From Flavobacteriaceae bacterium UBA3339 (GTDB lineage Bacteria > Bacteroidota > Bacteroidia > Flavobacteriales > Flavobacteriaceae): a stretch of 64,000 nt of DNA. The translations under genes and the position numbers were made by a program. Positions 6,624-15,676 of this stretch are shown here, piece after piece. Below the pieces are notes generated by a model. That model did not search any database. It was not told the origin of the DNA and worked only from the letters and a program-made list of their open reading frames with translations. The stretch covers positions 147,972 through 211,971 of the forward strand of contig DERN01000010.1 of NCBI GenBank assembly GCA_002360925.1, read 5' to 3'. Numbering within the stretch: the stretch's first letter is position 1; each line of letters starts with the position of its first letter.

Positions 6624-8318
6624 TTAGAAATCGGGCGCGGTTTCAAAAGTTATCCAATTCTTTGTGACAGGATGATAAAACGATAAAGAATGCGCGTGTA
6701 AATGCAGTCGATTTGCTTTTTTTCCGTACAAATCATCACCTTTAATCGGAGCGTTTAATCCTAATTTATGTGCCGAATGTACTCGCAATTGATGTGTTCT
6801 GCCTGTTATGGGAATATATTGGATTCTTGTAAATCCATCTTCTACTGATAGAACATTAAATTCTGTAATAGCCATTTTTCCGTAATCATAACAAACCAAT
6901 TGTCGCGGTCTGTCTTCTAAATCAACTCTTAAAGGCAATTCTATTTTACCTTCTTTTTGAAGAATTTCTCCTTCTAAAAGTGCAATATAACTTTTCTTAA
7001 CTTTGCGTTTTATAAACTGTTTTTGAAGGTTTTCATGAACTTCTTTATTCTTTGCCAAAACCATAATTCCCGAAGTCGACATATCCAATCGATGCACAAT
7101 TAAAGGTCCGGTTGCGTGCGGATAACGTTTTTTGATTCGTTCATAAACCGAATCTGAAATGTGAATTCCTGGAACCGACAAAAACTCAGCGGGCTTATTT
7201 ATCACAACCAAATAAGCATCGTCGTATACAATCGAAAGTTCTTTTCCTTCGGCAGGATTGTTTAAAAAAGGATTGTCGTCAACTTTTAAACCTTGCAACA
7301 TATGACTTAAAATGGGTTCGCATTTTCCCCAACATGACGGATAAAATTGTTTGTGTTTACGAACTTCGGATTTTGGCGATTGTCCCCACCAAAATTCAGC
7401 CAAAGCAATAGGCTTTAAATTATTTTTGTACGCATATTGAAACAACTTAGGCGCACAACATTCGCCCGCGCCTGCTGGAGGTTGAGCGTGTAAAGACTTT
7501 TCAAAAATATCTAAAAGAGATTTCTCTTCGTTATTTGCGTTTAAAAAAGTATAGTTTTTAAACAACCATTGTTGCAGCGCATTTGAATCGGTTTTGCGTT
7601 TTTCTTTTAAAAGATTGATTTTGTCTTTATAATGAAGAATTTGTTTAGTTAACTCATTTTCTTTGGTTTGAACTTCTTTAATTAACACATTTAATTGATG
7701 TTTATCGAATAAGCTTTCTTTTATTAATTGCGCTTCTAAAGATTCAAATTCAATTTCCGAAAGAACTTCTTTTTGTTCTAACCGTTTTAATTTTCGTGCT
7801 TGTTTATTCGCTTTATTTTGTTCTTTCCGAATGTCGATTTTCAATTTACTATCAATCAAATACTTCTCTAAAAAATCTTTCAATTTCAAATAATCTGGAT
7901 TTTTTTCAATCGATTCAATTTGTCGATTAATTTCATTCAGACCGATTTCCTTTTCTAAGAAATATCCATTTTTTTGAAGCATATCAAAAACAGGCGGAAC
8001 AAAAAAAGCGTTTTCATTACTATTTGCTAATTTTCCCGAATATGCTGCGATATAACCTAAAACGCCTTCTTTTTCAACAACTAAAACACCAAACATTTTA
8101 CCAATTGGCAAGTGTTCGTCGTTAGTTCCTAATCCAAAATTATGTAAAAGATTTGCTTCGTTTTCTAAAAAGTCCTGAACTTGTTTTGCTGCCATTTTAG
8201 ACAAAGTATGAACCTCGTGATAAAACGGATAATTCATTTTTTTAGGAAGTTCAATTTGCGAAATATCTTTATTGAACGGAATAAAACAATCGTGTTGTTG
8301 AGAAGTTTTAGAAATCAT
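6624..8318 (-). CDS. RluA-family RNA pseudouridine synthase with long N-terminal extension
   Basis: Converts uridine to pseudouridine in RNA (rRNA or tRNA target not known). The C-terminal part (about 350-564) is the RluA catalytic domain: VVINKPAEFLSVPG, the active-site HRLDMSTSG with the catalytic Asp, and GRTHQLRVH. The first 340 residues are not standard: a charged coiled coil (about 130-260) and a Cys-rich stretch, GECCAPKLF and then PSCWGKCEP, around residues 285-330. The 564-residue length is about twice a minimal RluA. The Cys cluster could bind a metal, which is inference. The neighbours give no hint on the target. Confidence 0.88.
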   Translation of the reverse strand: MISKTSQQHDCFIPFNKDISQIELPKKMNYPFYHEVHTLSKMAAKQVQDFLENEANLLHNFGLGTNDEHLPIGKMFGVLVVEKEGVLGYIAAYSGKLANSNENAFFVPPVFDMLQKNGYFLEKEIGLNEINRQIESIEKNPDYLKLKDFLEKYLIDSKLKIDIRKEQNKANKQARKLKRLEQKEVLSEIEFESLEAQLIKESLFDKHQLNVLIKEVQTKENELTKQILHYKDKINLLKEKRKTDSNALQQWLFKNYTFLNANNEEKSLLDIFEKSLHAQPPAGAGECCAPKLFQYAYKNNLKPIALAEFWWGQSPKSEVRKHKQFYPSCWGKCEPILSHMLQGLKVDDNPFLNNPAEGKELSIVYDDAYLVVINKPAEFLSVPGIHISDSVYERIKKRYPHATGPLIVHRLDMSTSGIMVLAKNKEVHENLQKQFIKRKVKKSYIALLEGEILQKEGKIELPLRVDLEDRPRQLVCYDYGKMAITEFNVLSVEDGFTRIQYIPITGRTHQLRVHSAHKLGLNAPIKGDDLYGKKANRLHLHAHSLSFYHPVTKNWITFETAPDF

Positions 8319-8378
8319 ATGTCCGAATTATCCAATTATTTGCGTTTTTTAAAATACATTAGTATTCACAATTAGCTG

Positions 8379-8386
8379 TATCTTTG
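8379..8386 (+). promoter_or_regulatory. Promoter -7 element
   Basis: TATCTTTG fits TAnnTTTG, 18 bases before the DUF983 gene. Confidence 0.55.
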
Positions 8387-8403
8387 TACAAAATTAAGAA
8401 GAA

Positions 8404-8763
8404 ATGTCATACATATCTAATGTTTTAAAAGGTTGTTGTCCAAAATGTGGTCAAACAAAAGTTTTTAAATCCAAAGGTAATCCGTTATTATTTAAAATGC
8501 CCGAAATGCACCAACGTTGCGAAAAATGTAACTATTCGTTTCATCGCGAAACCGGTTTTTATTTTGGAGCAATGTATATGAGTTATGCACTTACAGTTGC
8601 CGAAATGGTTGCAGTTTTTGTAATAGGATTGCTTTTAGGCGTGAGTTTTTTAAATATGTTTATTGGAGTTGTAATTGTGGTGCTTTTATTGTCGACATTC
8701 AACTACAGAGTCTCGCGTTTAATGTGGCTTAATTTGTTTTACAACGAAGAAGACGAAGAATAA
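8404..8763 (+). CDS. DUF983 family membrane protein
   Basis: A 119-residue protein with an N-terminal zinc-ribbon-like part, CCPKCG near residue 11-16 and CEKC near 39-42, then GFYFGAMYMSY and two hydrophobic membrane segments (about 55-100), ending in an acidic tail. This is the DUF983 family, whose function is not known. The stop abuts the stop of the convergent AraC gene with no spacer. Confidence 0.8.
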   Translation: MSYISNVLKGCCPKCGQTKVFKSKGNPLLFKMPEMHQRCEKCNYSFHRETGFYFGAMYMSYALTVAEMVAVFVIGLLLGVSFLNMFIGVVIVVLLLSTFNYRVSRLMWLNLFYNEEDEE

Positions 8764-9654
8764 TCATTCTTTGTCTTCTTTTTTATATTCTTCTCTAAAT
8801 TCCGAAGCTGTTATATGTGCATTCTTTTTAAAAATTCGCGAAAAGTATGCAGCATCATCATAACCTAACTTTAAAGCGATTTCGCTTAAAGATAAATCCG
8901 AATAAATTAATTGTCTTTTAGCTTCTAAAACAACTCGTTCGGTAATAATATCGGTTGTAGTTTTTCCTGTGATTGATTTCACAACCCGATTTAAATGTTT
9001 TTGAGAAATATTTAGGATTTCGGCATATTTACTTGCCGATTTAATGATATGAAAATGTTTATCGACCACTTTTTCAAATTTTGAAAAAATGCTTTGATAA
9101 TGTCGTAAATCTAAAAAAGCATGCGCATTTTCATTTTCAATATCTCGATTTAACTGAATGTATAATTGTGTAAGATAGCTTAAAATCAACTGCTTTTTTT
9201 TCCATTGATTCATTAATGTTTCCTTATAAAGATTTTCGAAAACAACTTCGATTGTGTCTTTTTGATGTTCATTTAAATAGAAACATTTTTCGGTATAATT
9301 CGATTCAAAAAATGGAAAATCTTTAATAGAATTTGTTGCGTAAGCCAATTCGTAGAATTCTTCGGTATGAAAAAAAAGAAATCCATCAACATCTTCCGAA
9401 AGTTCCCAACCATGCGTTTGCCCTGGATAAAGAAAGAAAACCGAACCTGGTTTTACTTCGTATTTATGAAAATCGATTTCATGAACTCCATATCCTTTTG
9501 TAAATAAAAAAACGGCATAAAAATTATGTCTGTGCGGTTTTTCAATACGCGAATGATGTTTTAGCAAATGATTCGGAATCGTATTTGCATAAAATTGATC
9601 ATCGACTTCTTTGTCTTTAAAGTCGTTTATTTTTATCAGTTGGATTTCAGACAT
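8764..9654 (-). CDS. AraC family transcriptional regulator
   Basis: A 296-residue regulator. The N-terminal cupin-like sensing half (about 30-150) has HRHNFYAVFLF and PGSVFFLYPGQTHGW, and the C-terminal AraC DNA-binding domain (about 195-290) shows LNRVVKSITGKTTTDII and the classic ALKLGYDDAAYFSRIFKK helix. The target genes are unknown; no obvious target is next to it apart from the divergent AsmA-like gene 160 bases away. It is a possible regulator of that gene, but the sequence gives no operator. Confidence 0.88.
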   Translation of the reverse strand: MSEIQLIKINDFKDKEVDDQFYANTIPNHLLKHHSRIEKPHRHNFYAVFLFTKGYGVHEIDFHKYEVKPGSVFFLYPGQTHGWELSEDVDGFLFFHTEEFYELAYATNSIKDFPFFESNYTEKCFYLNEHQKDTIEVVFENLYKETLMNQWKKKQLILSYLTQLYIQLNRDIENENAHAFLDLRHYQSIFSKFEKVVDKHFHIIKSASKYAEILNISQKHLNRVVKSITGKTTTDIITERVVLEAKRQLIYSDLSLSEIALKLGYDDAAYFSRIFKKNAHITASEFREEYKKEDKE

Positions 9655-9814
9655 TCGTTTTATTTTTCATTGATAAAATTAGCTATTTCTAATTTAATTC
9701 GATCGTTGAAAAAGGTTTTTAAAGAAAATCGTTCTAAAAAATCAAAATATTCACAAATCGACTTCCAAAATATCCACTTCCTTTTTTTATATTTATAATA
9801 AAATTGTTGTGGAA

Positions 9815-12100
9815 ATGAAAATTACTAAACCTTTAAAAATAATTGGTATAGTAGGTTTATCGCTGATATTGCTTGCGGGAATTTTAAATATTGCCATAAA
9901 TCTGTTGATAAAAAATCAATTACCAAAAATTATTCAAGAAAAAAACGACACTGCATATGAACTGACTTTTAAAGATATGAATTTTTCGGTCTTTAGAAAT
10001 AGTTTGTCTGTAAGCGACGTAAAATTGATTCCGAAGAAAAATTCGGATATTAAAAAAGATATCGACTTTTACGGAAATGTTGATGAAATAAGCGTTTCGG
10101 GAGTAAATTTTTATGAACTCATTAAAAATAAAAATCTAAAAGCATTTACGATTTCGGTTATTGGTCCGCATTTGACTATATTAAAACAAGCCGAAAAAGA
10201 TACACTTAAAACGGTATCTAAACTTACTTCGATTATCGATATTGATAAAATTAGCGTTCAAAAAGCGTATTTAAAAATGATGAATACAGCAGGAGATTCG
10301 CTTTTACACGAAATCTATAATTTCAATGCCGAAATAGATGGAATTCACATGGGAAATTACACTGTAAAAAAAGATATTCCGTTTACTTATACAAATTATA
10401 AATTTAAAATTGATTCGGTTTACAGCGTAATTAACGATTTGCAAATTGCAAAATCGGGTACAATCGACATTGATAAAGAAAATATTTTCGTAAATAATTT
10501 TAAGTTACAACCTTATGTTTCATCGAAGGAATTCAGAAATAATGATACCGAATCTAACACAAGATTATATGTCGATGTTCCGAAATTATCTTTAAAAAAT
10601 ACCGATTGGGGATACAATAATTTTAATTTATTTGTGAAGATCGAAAAAATCGATATTGATTCTATCCAAGTAAAAATTTTAGATCAAAAATCGAAAACAG
10701 TTTTTCAACAAGCAAAAAAAGAAGTCGAAAAAATTGTACAACCTTTAATTCCGTTTCGTTTAGATGTTGCTGAACTTAATATAAAAAAATCGGCTTTTAA
10801 TTCATTGCAAACACTCGATGTTAAAAATGTAAACATTAAAATAAAAAACATTTCAAACCGAGTTCAAGAACACCTTTTAATTGATGAGTTTCAGTTGAAT
10901 AATCCTGTTTTTGTTCAAATTCCTAAAAAAAATAAAATTAAAAAAACGAATAATTCAAGTAAGTTGAACGATGTGGTTTTGATTAATAAAATTTTAGTAA
11001 ACAATGCTAATTATACACTAAAAGACCAAAGCGGAAAACGTGATAAATTAACTGTTACAAACTTTAAACTTAGTTTGCAAAACATTCGAGTTGATGATAA
11101 AACCATTTTAGAAAACATTCCGTTTAGTTATCAAAATCCTTCACTTTCGACAGGAAAAATACATTTCGATGCCGGAAGAGATTATAATATTTATTCGAAC
11201 GGAATTTCAACAAATGCTAAAAACGCTGTGATAAACGATTTTAAAATGCTTCCAAAAATGTCGCATAATCAACATGTAAAACAATTAAAATATGCACAGG
11301 ATCATTATAACATTTCAACAAAAACAATTCAATTAAACAATATTAATTGGGGATTCGACAAACAAAACGAGTTTTTTATAAAGTTTAAAGAAGTTGTTTT
11401 AAACAATATGGACGCTTCGATTTACCGTGATATTTCGGTTCCGCTTAATCCAAAAGAAAATCATTTGTATGGATATAGATTGCGAAATATTAAGTTCCCG
11501 TTCGAAGTTCAGTCATTAAAAATTAAAAATTCGAAACTTTCTTACGAAGAAAATCCGAATAATGATATGCAACCGGGAAAACTCCTTTTTACGAATTTCA
11601 ATTTAACAGCAAATAATCTTTACAGCGGCTATAAAAAATCTTCTGGTCCTTCGACTCAAATATTCGTTCAGACAAAATTCATGAATCAAGGCGATTTAAT
11701 TGCAAGTTGGCAATTCGATATTTTAGATTCGAAAGAGCGATTTAATATAAACGGAGATTTAAAAAACTTTCCTGCAACAGCAATGGATCCGTTTTTAAAA
11801 CCGTATATGAATGTAAAAGCTACCGGAAAAATAGATCATATGGCATTCAATTTTTCTGGAAACAACGATATTGCAAACGGACAATATGCAATGAATTTTC
11901 AGAATTTAAAGATGACCATTTTTAATAAGGAAAACAAAGAAAAGAAATTGCTTTCGGCTGCTGCAAATGCTGTAGTTAGAACGGATACAGATGGTTTAAA
12001 GAAAGTGGAAATAAAACCTGTTGAGCGTACCAAAAACAAATCGTTTTTTAATTTTTTATGGTTGTGCATTATGCAAGGATTAAAACAGACAGTTATATAA
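9815..12100 (+). CDS. AsmA-like inner-membrane-anchored protein
   Basis: A large protein (761 residues from ATG 9815; a GTG at 9809 adds two). One membrane anchor near the N-terminus (IIGIVGLSLILLAGILNIAI) is followed by a long periplasmic beta-rich part with repeated strand patterns and few Cys. This layout matches the AsmA/DUF748 class, relatives of proteins that bridge the periplasm and move phospholipid. It ends with a hydrophobic FFNFLWLCIMQGLKQT segment. I recognise the architecture, not a named family, so the function is inferred. The SDR gene follows after 27 bases but has its own promoter. Confidence 0.55.
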   Translation: MKITKPLKIIGIVGLSLILLAGILNIAINLLIKNQLPKIIQEKNDTAYELTFKDMNFSVFRNSLSVSDVKLIPKKNSDIKKDIDFYGNVDEISVSGVNFYELIKNKNLKAFTISVIGPHLTILKQAEKDTLKTVSKLTSIIDIDKISVQKAYLKMMNTAGDSLLHEIYNFNAEIDGIHMGNYTVKKDIPFTYTNYKFKIDSVYSVINDLQIAKSGTIDIDKENIFVNNFKLQPYVSSKEFRNNDTESNTRLYVDVPKLSLKNTDWGYNNFNLFVKIEKIDIDSIQVKILDQKSKTVFQQAKKEVEKIVQPLIPFRLDVAELNIKKSAFNSLQTLDVKNVNIKIKNISNRVQEHLLIDEFQLNNPVFVQIPKKNKIKKTNNSSKLNDVVLINKILVNNANYTLKDQSGKRDKLTVTNFKLSLQNIRVDDKTILENIPFSYQNPSLSTGKIHFDAGRDYNIYSNGISTNAKNAVINDFKMLPKMSHNQHVKQLKYAQDHYNISTKTIQLNNINWGFDKQNEFFIKFKEVVLNNMDASIYRDISVPLNPKENHLYGYRLRNIKFPFEVQSLKIKNSKLSYEENPNNDMQPGKLLFTNFNLTANNLYSGYKKSSGPSTQIFVQTKFMNQGDLIASWQFDILDSKERFNINGDLKNFPATAMDPFLKPYMNVKATGKIDHMAFNFSGNNDIANGQYAMNFQNLKMTIFNKENKEKKLLSAAANAVVRTDTDGLKKVEIKPVERTKNKSFFNFLWLCIMQGLKQTVI

Positions 12101-12108
12101 AAAACGTG

Positions 12109-12116
12109 TAATTTTG
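12109..12116 (+). promoter_or_regulatory. Promoter -7 element of the SDR gene
   Basis: TAATTTTG fits TAnnTTTG and ends 11 bases before the ATG at 12128, so the mRNA leader would be very short. Confidence 0.5.
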
Positions 12117-12127
12117 CATAAAAAAAG

Positions 12128-12871
12128 ATGAAGACAATTGTAATTACAGGAGCGAGTTCGGGAATTGGAAATGCAACAGCTAAAGCTTTAGCAAAAGGAA
12201 ATCGGTTGATTTTATGCGGAAGGAGATTGGATCGTTTACAAACATTACAAAGTGAATTATTGGAAGCAGAAACGTTATTATTAACTTTTGATGTTTCGAA
12301 TAAAGATGAAGTTTTTAATACGTTTAACTCACTTCCAAACGAATGGAAAAACATTGACGTTTTAATTAATAATGCAGGAAATGCACATGGTTTGGCTCGT
12401 TTTCAAGATGCCGATTTAGAGGATTTAGATGCTATGATTGATATAAACGTAAAAGGTTTAATTTATGTTACCAAAGCTTGTTTGCCTTTTATTAGTAATT
12501 CAAATAACGCTCATATTATCAATTTATCTTCGATTGCGGGTAAACAAGTATATACAAACGGAACGACTTATTGTGCCTCGAAATGGGCAGTTGAGGCTTT
12601 AACAAAAGGTATGCGTTTGGATTTTTTACCTTTAGGAATTAAAGTAACATCAATTGCTCCCGGAGCTGTGGAAACCGAATTCTCTTTAGTTAGATTTAAA
12701 GGAGATTCAGAACGTGCAGAAAAAGTTTATGAAGGTTACGATCCTCTTCAAGCTGAAAATATTGCAGAAAGTATTGCGTTTGTTATTAACCAACCAAAAC
12801 ACATTCAAATTGCGGATATCACAATTTTACCTAAAGCCCAAGCTGACGGAACTACTTTTTGGAAAGGGTAG
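12128..12871 (+). CDS. SDR family oxidoreductase (YdfG-like)
   Basis: A classical short-chain dehydrogenase, 247 residues. The cofactor motif GASSGIG is at residues 7-13, an Arg-rich CGRR after the second strand suggests NADP, NNAG is near 88, the catalytic Ser is in NLSSIAG and the YCASK pair (Tyr and Lys) is near 151-155. Relatives such as YdfG oxidise 3-hydroxy acids including serine; the substrate here is not certain. It ends before the bidirectional terminator shared with tRNA-Ser. Confidence 0.9.
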   Translation: MKTIVITGASSGIGNATAKALAKGNRLILCGRRLDRLQTLQSELLEAETLLLTFDVSNKDEVFNTFNSLPNEWKNIDVLINNAGNAHGLARFQDADLEDLDAMIDINVKGLIYVTKACLPFISNSNNAHIINLSSIAGKQVYTNGTTYCASKWAVEALTKGMRLDFLPLGIKVTSIAPGAVETEFSLVRFKGDSERAEKVYEGYDPLQAENIAESIAFVINQPKHIQIADITILPKAQADGTTFWKG

Positions 12872-12889
12872 TGATAAATTAATTTCAAT

Positions 12890-12920
12890 AAAAAAGCAGC
12901 ATCAATGACGCTGCTTTTTT
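12890..12920. terminator. Bidirectional terminator between SDR gene and tRNA-Ser
   Basis: AAAAAAGCAGC and its complement flank a 9-base loop. T-runs occur on both strands, so it can serve the SDR gene (plus) and the tRNA-Ser (minus). Confidence 0.8.
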
Positions 12921-12924
12921 ATTG

Positions 12925-13009
12925 CGGAGAAAGAGGGATTCGAACCCCCGGACCTGTTACAGTCAACAGTTTTCAAGACTGCCGCATTCGACCACTCTGC
13001 CATTTCTCC
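12925..13009 (-). tRNA. tRNA-Ser (TGA)
   Basis: An 85-base class II tRNA on the minus strand. Acceptor GGAGAAA pairs with TTTCTCC, the anticodon loop is CTTGAAA (anticodon TGA), and a long variable arm is present as in Ser tRNAs. CCA is not encoded. Confidence 0.95.
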
Positions 13010-13039
13010 TTAACGTTGTTTCCTTCGTTAATTGTGGTG

Positions 13040-13047
13040 CAAATATA
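13040..13047 (-). promoter_or_regulatory. Promoter -7 element of tRNA-Ser
   Basis: Minus strand TATATTTG, 30 bases upstream of the tRNA 5' end, the same element and distance as at the tRNA-Lys cluster. Confidence 0.7.
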
Positions 13048-13087
13048 ATAGGAAAATATTATTCTGCAAACACTAGAATGTAATTTT

Positions 13088-14221
13088 TTAAAAATTTACA
13101 TATTCTGTAATTTCCAAGCCGTAGCCCACCATTCCTACACGCTTGGTTTGCTGTGAGTTAGTCATTAATTTTAATTTTGAAATATTTAAATCGTGTAAAA
13201 TTTGAGCTCCAATTCCAAAGTCTTTGTTATCTAACTGAATTTTAGGTGCTTTTACGATTTCTTCTGTTTTAGATTGCATTTCTTTAAGTTCAGAAAGTCG
13301 TTTTAGAAGATCTAAAGTGTTATATTCTTGATTAATGAATAAGATTGCTCCTTTTTCTTCTTTCTCAATTGCCTGAAACATCAAATCTAATTTCTCGTCT
13401 TGATTGTTTGTCAGGTTTCCTAAAATATCATTGTTAACCTGCGATGAATTAATTCTTGTTAACACAGCATCTCCGTCGTTCCAAATTCCTTTTGTCAATG
13501 CAATATGCACTTGTTTATTGGTTACTTGAAGGTACGCACGTAAACGATACGTTCCGTATTTTGTAACAATGTCGAAATCTTCTTTCTTTTGAATCAAACT
13601 ATCGTGTTTCATTCTATAAGCAACTAAATCTTCGATAGAAATTAATTTCATGTCGAATTTCTTCGCCACATCAACCAACTGAGGTAAACGTGCCATTGAA
13701 CCATCTTCGTTCAAAATTTCCACCAAAATTCCTGCTGGTTTAAAACCTGCTAAACGAGCTAAATCAACTGCTGCTTCGGTATGACCTGTTCTTCTTAAAA
13801 CACCGCCTTCTTTTGCAATTAAAGGGAAAATATGTCCAGGACGACCTAAATCTTCGGGTTTTGTCTCTTCTTTTACTAAAAATTCGATTGTTTTTGATCG
13901 ATCGTAAGCCGAAATTCCCGTTGTACATCCATGTCCAATTAAATCAACCGAAACAGTAAATGCCGTTTGGTGCAAAACCGTATTATTGATTACCATTGGA
14001 TGTAAATCTAATTCCTTACAACGTTTTTGAGTTAACGGAGCGCAAATCAATCCACGACCATGAGTTGCCATAAAATTGATCATTTCGGGTGTTACTTTTT
14101 CTGCCGCAGCAATAAAATCTCCTTCATTTTCACGATCTTCATCATCTACAACGATAACGATTTTTCCTTGACGAATATCTTCGATCGCTTCTTCAATTGT
14201 ATTTAATTTTATATCAGACAT
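13088..14221 (-). CDS. ribBA: RibBA: DHBP synthase with degenerate GTP cyclohydrolase II half
   Basis: Riboflavin synthesis. The N-terminal half (about 1-205) is an intact 3,4-dihydroxy-2-butanone 4-phosphate synthase: VVDDEDRENEGDF, ATHGRGLICAP, GRPGHIFPL and GHTEAAVDLA. The C-terminal half (about 206-377) has the size and position of GTP cyclohydrolase II, but I see none of its zinc-binding Cys residues and no GDxFGSxxCDC motif. It is likely inactive as a cyclohydrolase, so another gene elsewhere must supply that step. The start overlaps the end of the upstream LptF/G gene by 8 bases, so the two are translated together. Last gene of the ftsK operon. Confidence 0.9.
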   Translation of the reverse strand: MSDIKLNTIEEAIEDIRQGKIVIVVDDEDRENEGDFIAAAEKVTPEMINFMATHGRGLICAPLTQKRCKELDLHPMVINNTVLHQTAFTVSVDLIGHGCTTGISAYDRSKTIEFLVKEETKPEDLGRPGHIFPLIAKEGGVLRRTGHTEAAVDLARLAGFKPAGILVEILNEDGSMARLPQLVDVAKKFDMKLISIEDLVAYRMKHDSLIQKKEDFDIVTKYGTYRLRAYLQVTNKQVHIALTKGIWNDGDAVLTRINSSQVNNDILGNLTNNQDEKLDLMFQAIEKEEKGAILFINQEYNTLDLLKRLSELKEMQSKTEEIVKAPKIQLDNKDFGIGAQILHDLNISKLKLMTNSQQTKRVGMVGYGLEITEYVNF

Positions 14222-15668
14222 TTTGAATGTTGTTTTGTTTTTTCTTAAACTTCTTTTTTAAATAATTGGTGATAGGATACAGCATATTGTCAATACTGTT
14301 AATTCCTCTATCGCGTGTGGCTTTATAAGTGAAAATAATGGCCAACGGAAGCAAAATCAAGGTAGAAAGCCACGATCCTAAAAATGCTGTTGTTCCGTTT
14401 TCTTGAGCTAATTTCTTTCCAAAAGTATTGATGAAATGGTATGTAATAAAAATTAAAACTGCAAATACCATTGGTAATCCTAAACCTCCTTTTCTAATAA
14501 TGGCACCTAATGGAGCGCCGATAAAAAACATTAATAAACACGAAAAAGCAATCACAAATTTTTCGTAAAACGAAACCCAATGGCGATTGATATTTTTTTC
14601 TTTTTCGATTAATGCGTTTTTATTATTCTGTGTATTAAACTTGATATTTTCTGCAACTGCCGAAGCATTTGAGTAAAGCGAAATTTTTTCGGAACGTGTT
14701 TTTCGAGAAACTAACGAATCTAAGGTGATTTCTTTGTAAACAATTTTTTCTTCTTTTGAATTACTTAAAAGATCATTATTGTTATTTACAACGATTTCTT
14801 CTTGTGAAGTGATTTCGTTTTTTAAATTCGTATTTAATGAATCGATCGTATAATTTAATTGCGAAATATTCATCATTGCCGCTGTATTAGAAATCTTTTG
14901 AAGTTCTTCATCCGAATTATCAAATTCAGAAAGATCCAAACTTAAAATATAATGATCGAAATCGGCTTTTACAAAAGGTTTTTTTTCGCGCTGACGATAA
15001 TTCTTTGGTGTTACATCTTCGTAATAAGTTCCGTTGTAAAGATGCAGTTTTAAAATATTACTTTTTTCGTTGGTTTCAATCTTTCCTTTTTCGGCTTTAA
15101 TAACGGTTTTGTTTTCGCTATTTTGCTGATTAATCATATGCATGGTTACATTTTTAAGCTTTTCGCTTTTTTCGCCATATTTTTCATCAAACTTAATATT
15201 CAAAGTGCCTAAATCATTAAATTGCCCGGCTGTTAAAGCCATTGCTGGTTTTGTATGCATGATATCGCGACGAATATTTACGAATTTATATTCGGCTTGT
15301 GGCGCAATATTATTTGCAAACCAGAACGAAATACTCGATAAAATTAAAATGAAAATAATTAATGAACGCATAGCGCGTTGTAACGATATTCCTGCCGATT
15401 TCATTGCAGCGAATTCGTAATTTTCAGAAAAATCTCCAAACGTCATAATCGACGCTAAAAGAACCGATAACGGTAAAACCATTGGGATCATTTTCGGAGA
15501 ATAAAAGAAAAGAAACTTTGTTATGGTAATAAAATCAAGGTCTTTACCGGCGAAATCACCAATAAAGACCCAAATTCCCTGTAATACGAATATGAAAAAA
15601 AGTATTGCAAATACGGAAAAAAAAGTTTTTACAAAACTTGTTAATATATAGCGATCAAGTATTTTCAC
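14214..15668 (-). CDS. LptF/LptG family lipopolysaccharide export permease
   Basis: An inner-membrane permease of the YjgP/YjgQ family, 484 residues, part of the LptB2FG transporter that pulls LPS from the inner membrane. There are three N-terminal membrane segments (about 10-120, with MIPMVLPLSVLLASIMTFGDFSENYE), a periplasmic jelly-roll part with a poorly conserved insertion (about 130-350), then three more membrane segments (about 360-460, AFSCLLMFFIGAPLGAIIRKGGLGLP). F and G cannot be told apart from this sequence. It is eight bases upstream of and overlapping ribBA, and eight bases after the LolA-like gene. Confidence 0.9.
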   Translation of the reverse strand: MKILDRYILTSFVKTFFSVFAILFFIFVLQGIWVFIGDFAGKDLDFITITKFLFFYSPKMIPMVLPLSVLLASIMTFGDFSENYEFAAMKSAGISLQRAMRSLIIFILILSSISFWFANNIAPQAEYKFVNIRRDIMHTKPAMALTAGQFNDLGTLNIKFDEKYGEKSEKLKNVTMHMINQQNSENKTVIKAEKGKIETNEKSNILKLHLYNGTYYEDVTPKNYRQREKKPFVKADFDHYILSLDLSEFDNSDEELQKISNTAAMMNISQLNYTIDSLNTNLKNEITSQEEIVVNNNNDLLSNSKEEKIVYKEITLDSLVSRKTRSEKISLYSNASAVAENIKFNTQNNKNALIEKEKNINRHWVSFYEKFVIAFSCLLMFFIGAPLGAIIRKGGLGLPMVFAVLIFITYHFINTFGKKLAQENGTTAFLGSWLSTLILLPLAIIFTYKATRDRGINSIDNMLYPITNYLKKKFKKKQNNIQNV

Positions 15669-15676
15669 GTTTTACC

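Noticed and set aside
13088..13605. Possibility that the ribBA second half is an active GTP cyclohydrolase II
   Set aside because: No zinc-binding Cys residues are visible, so activity is not supported by the sequence.
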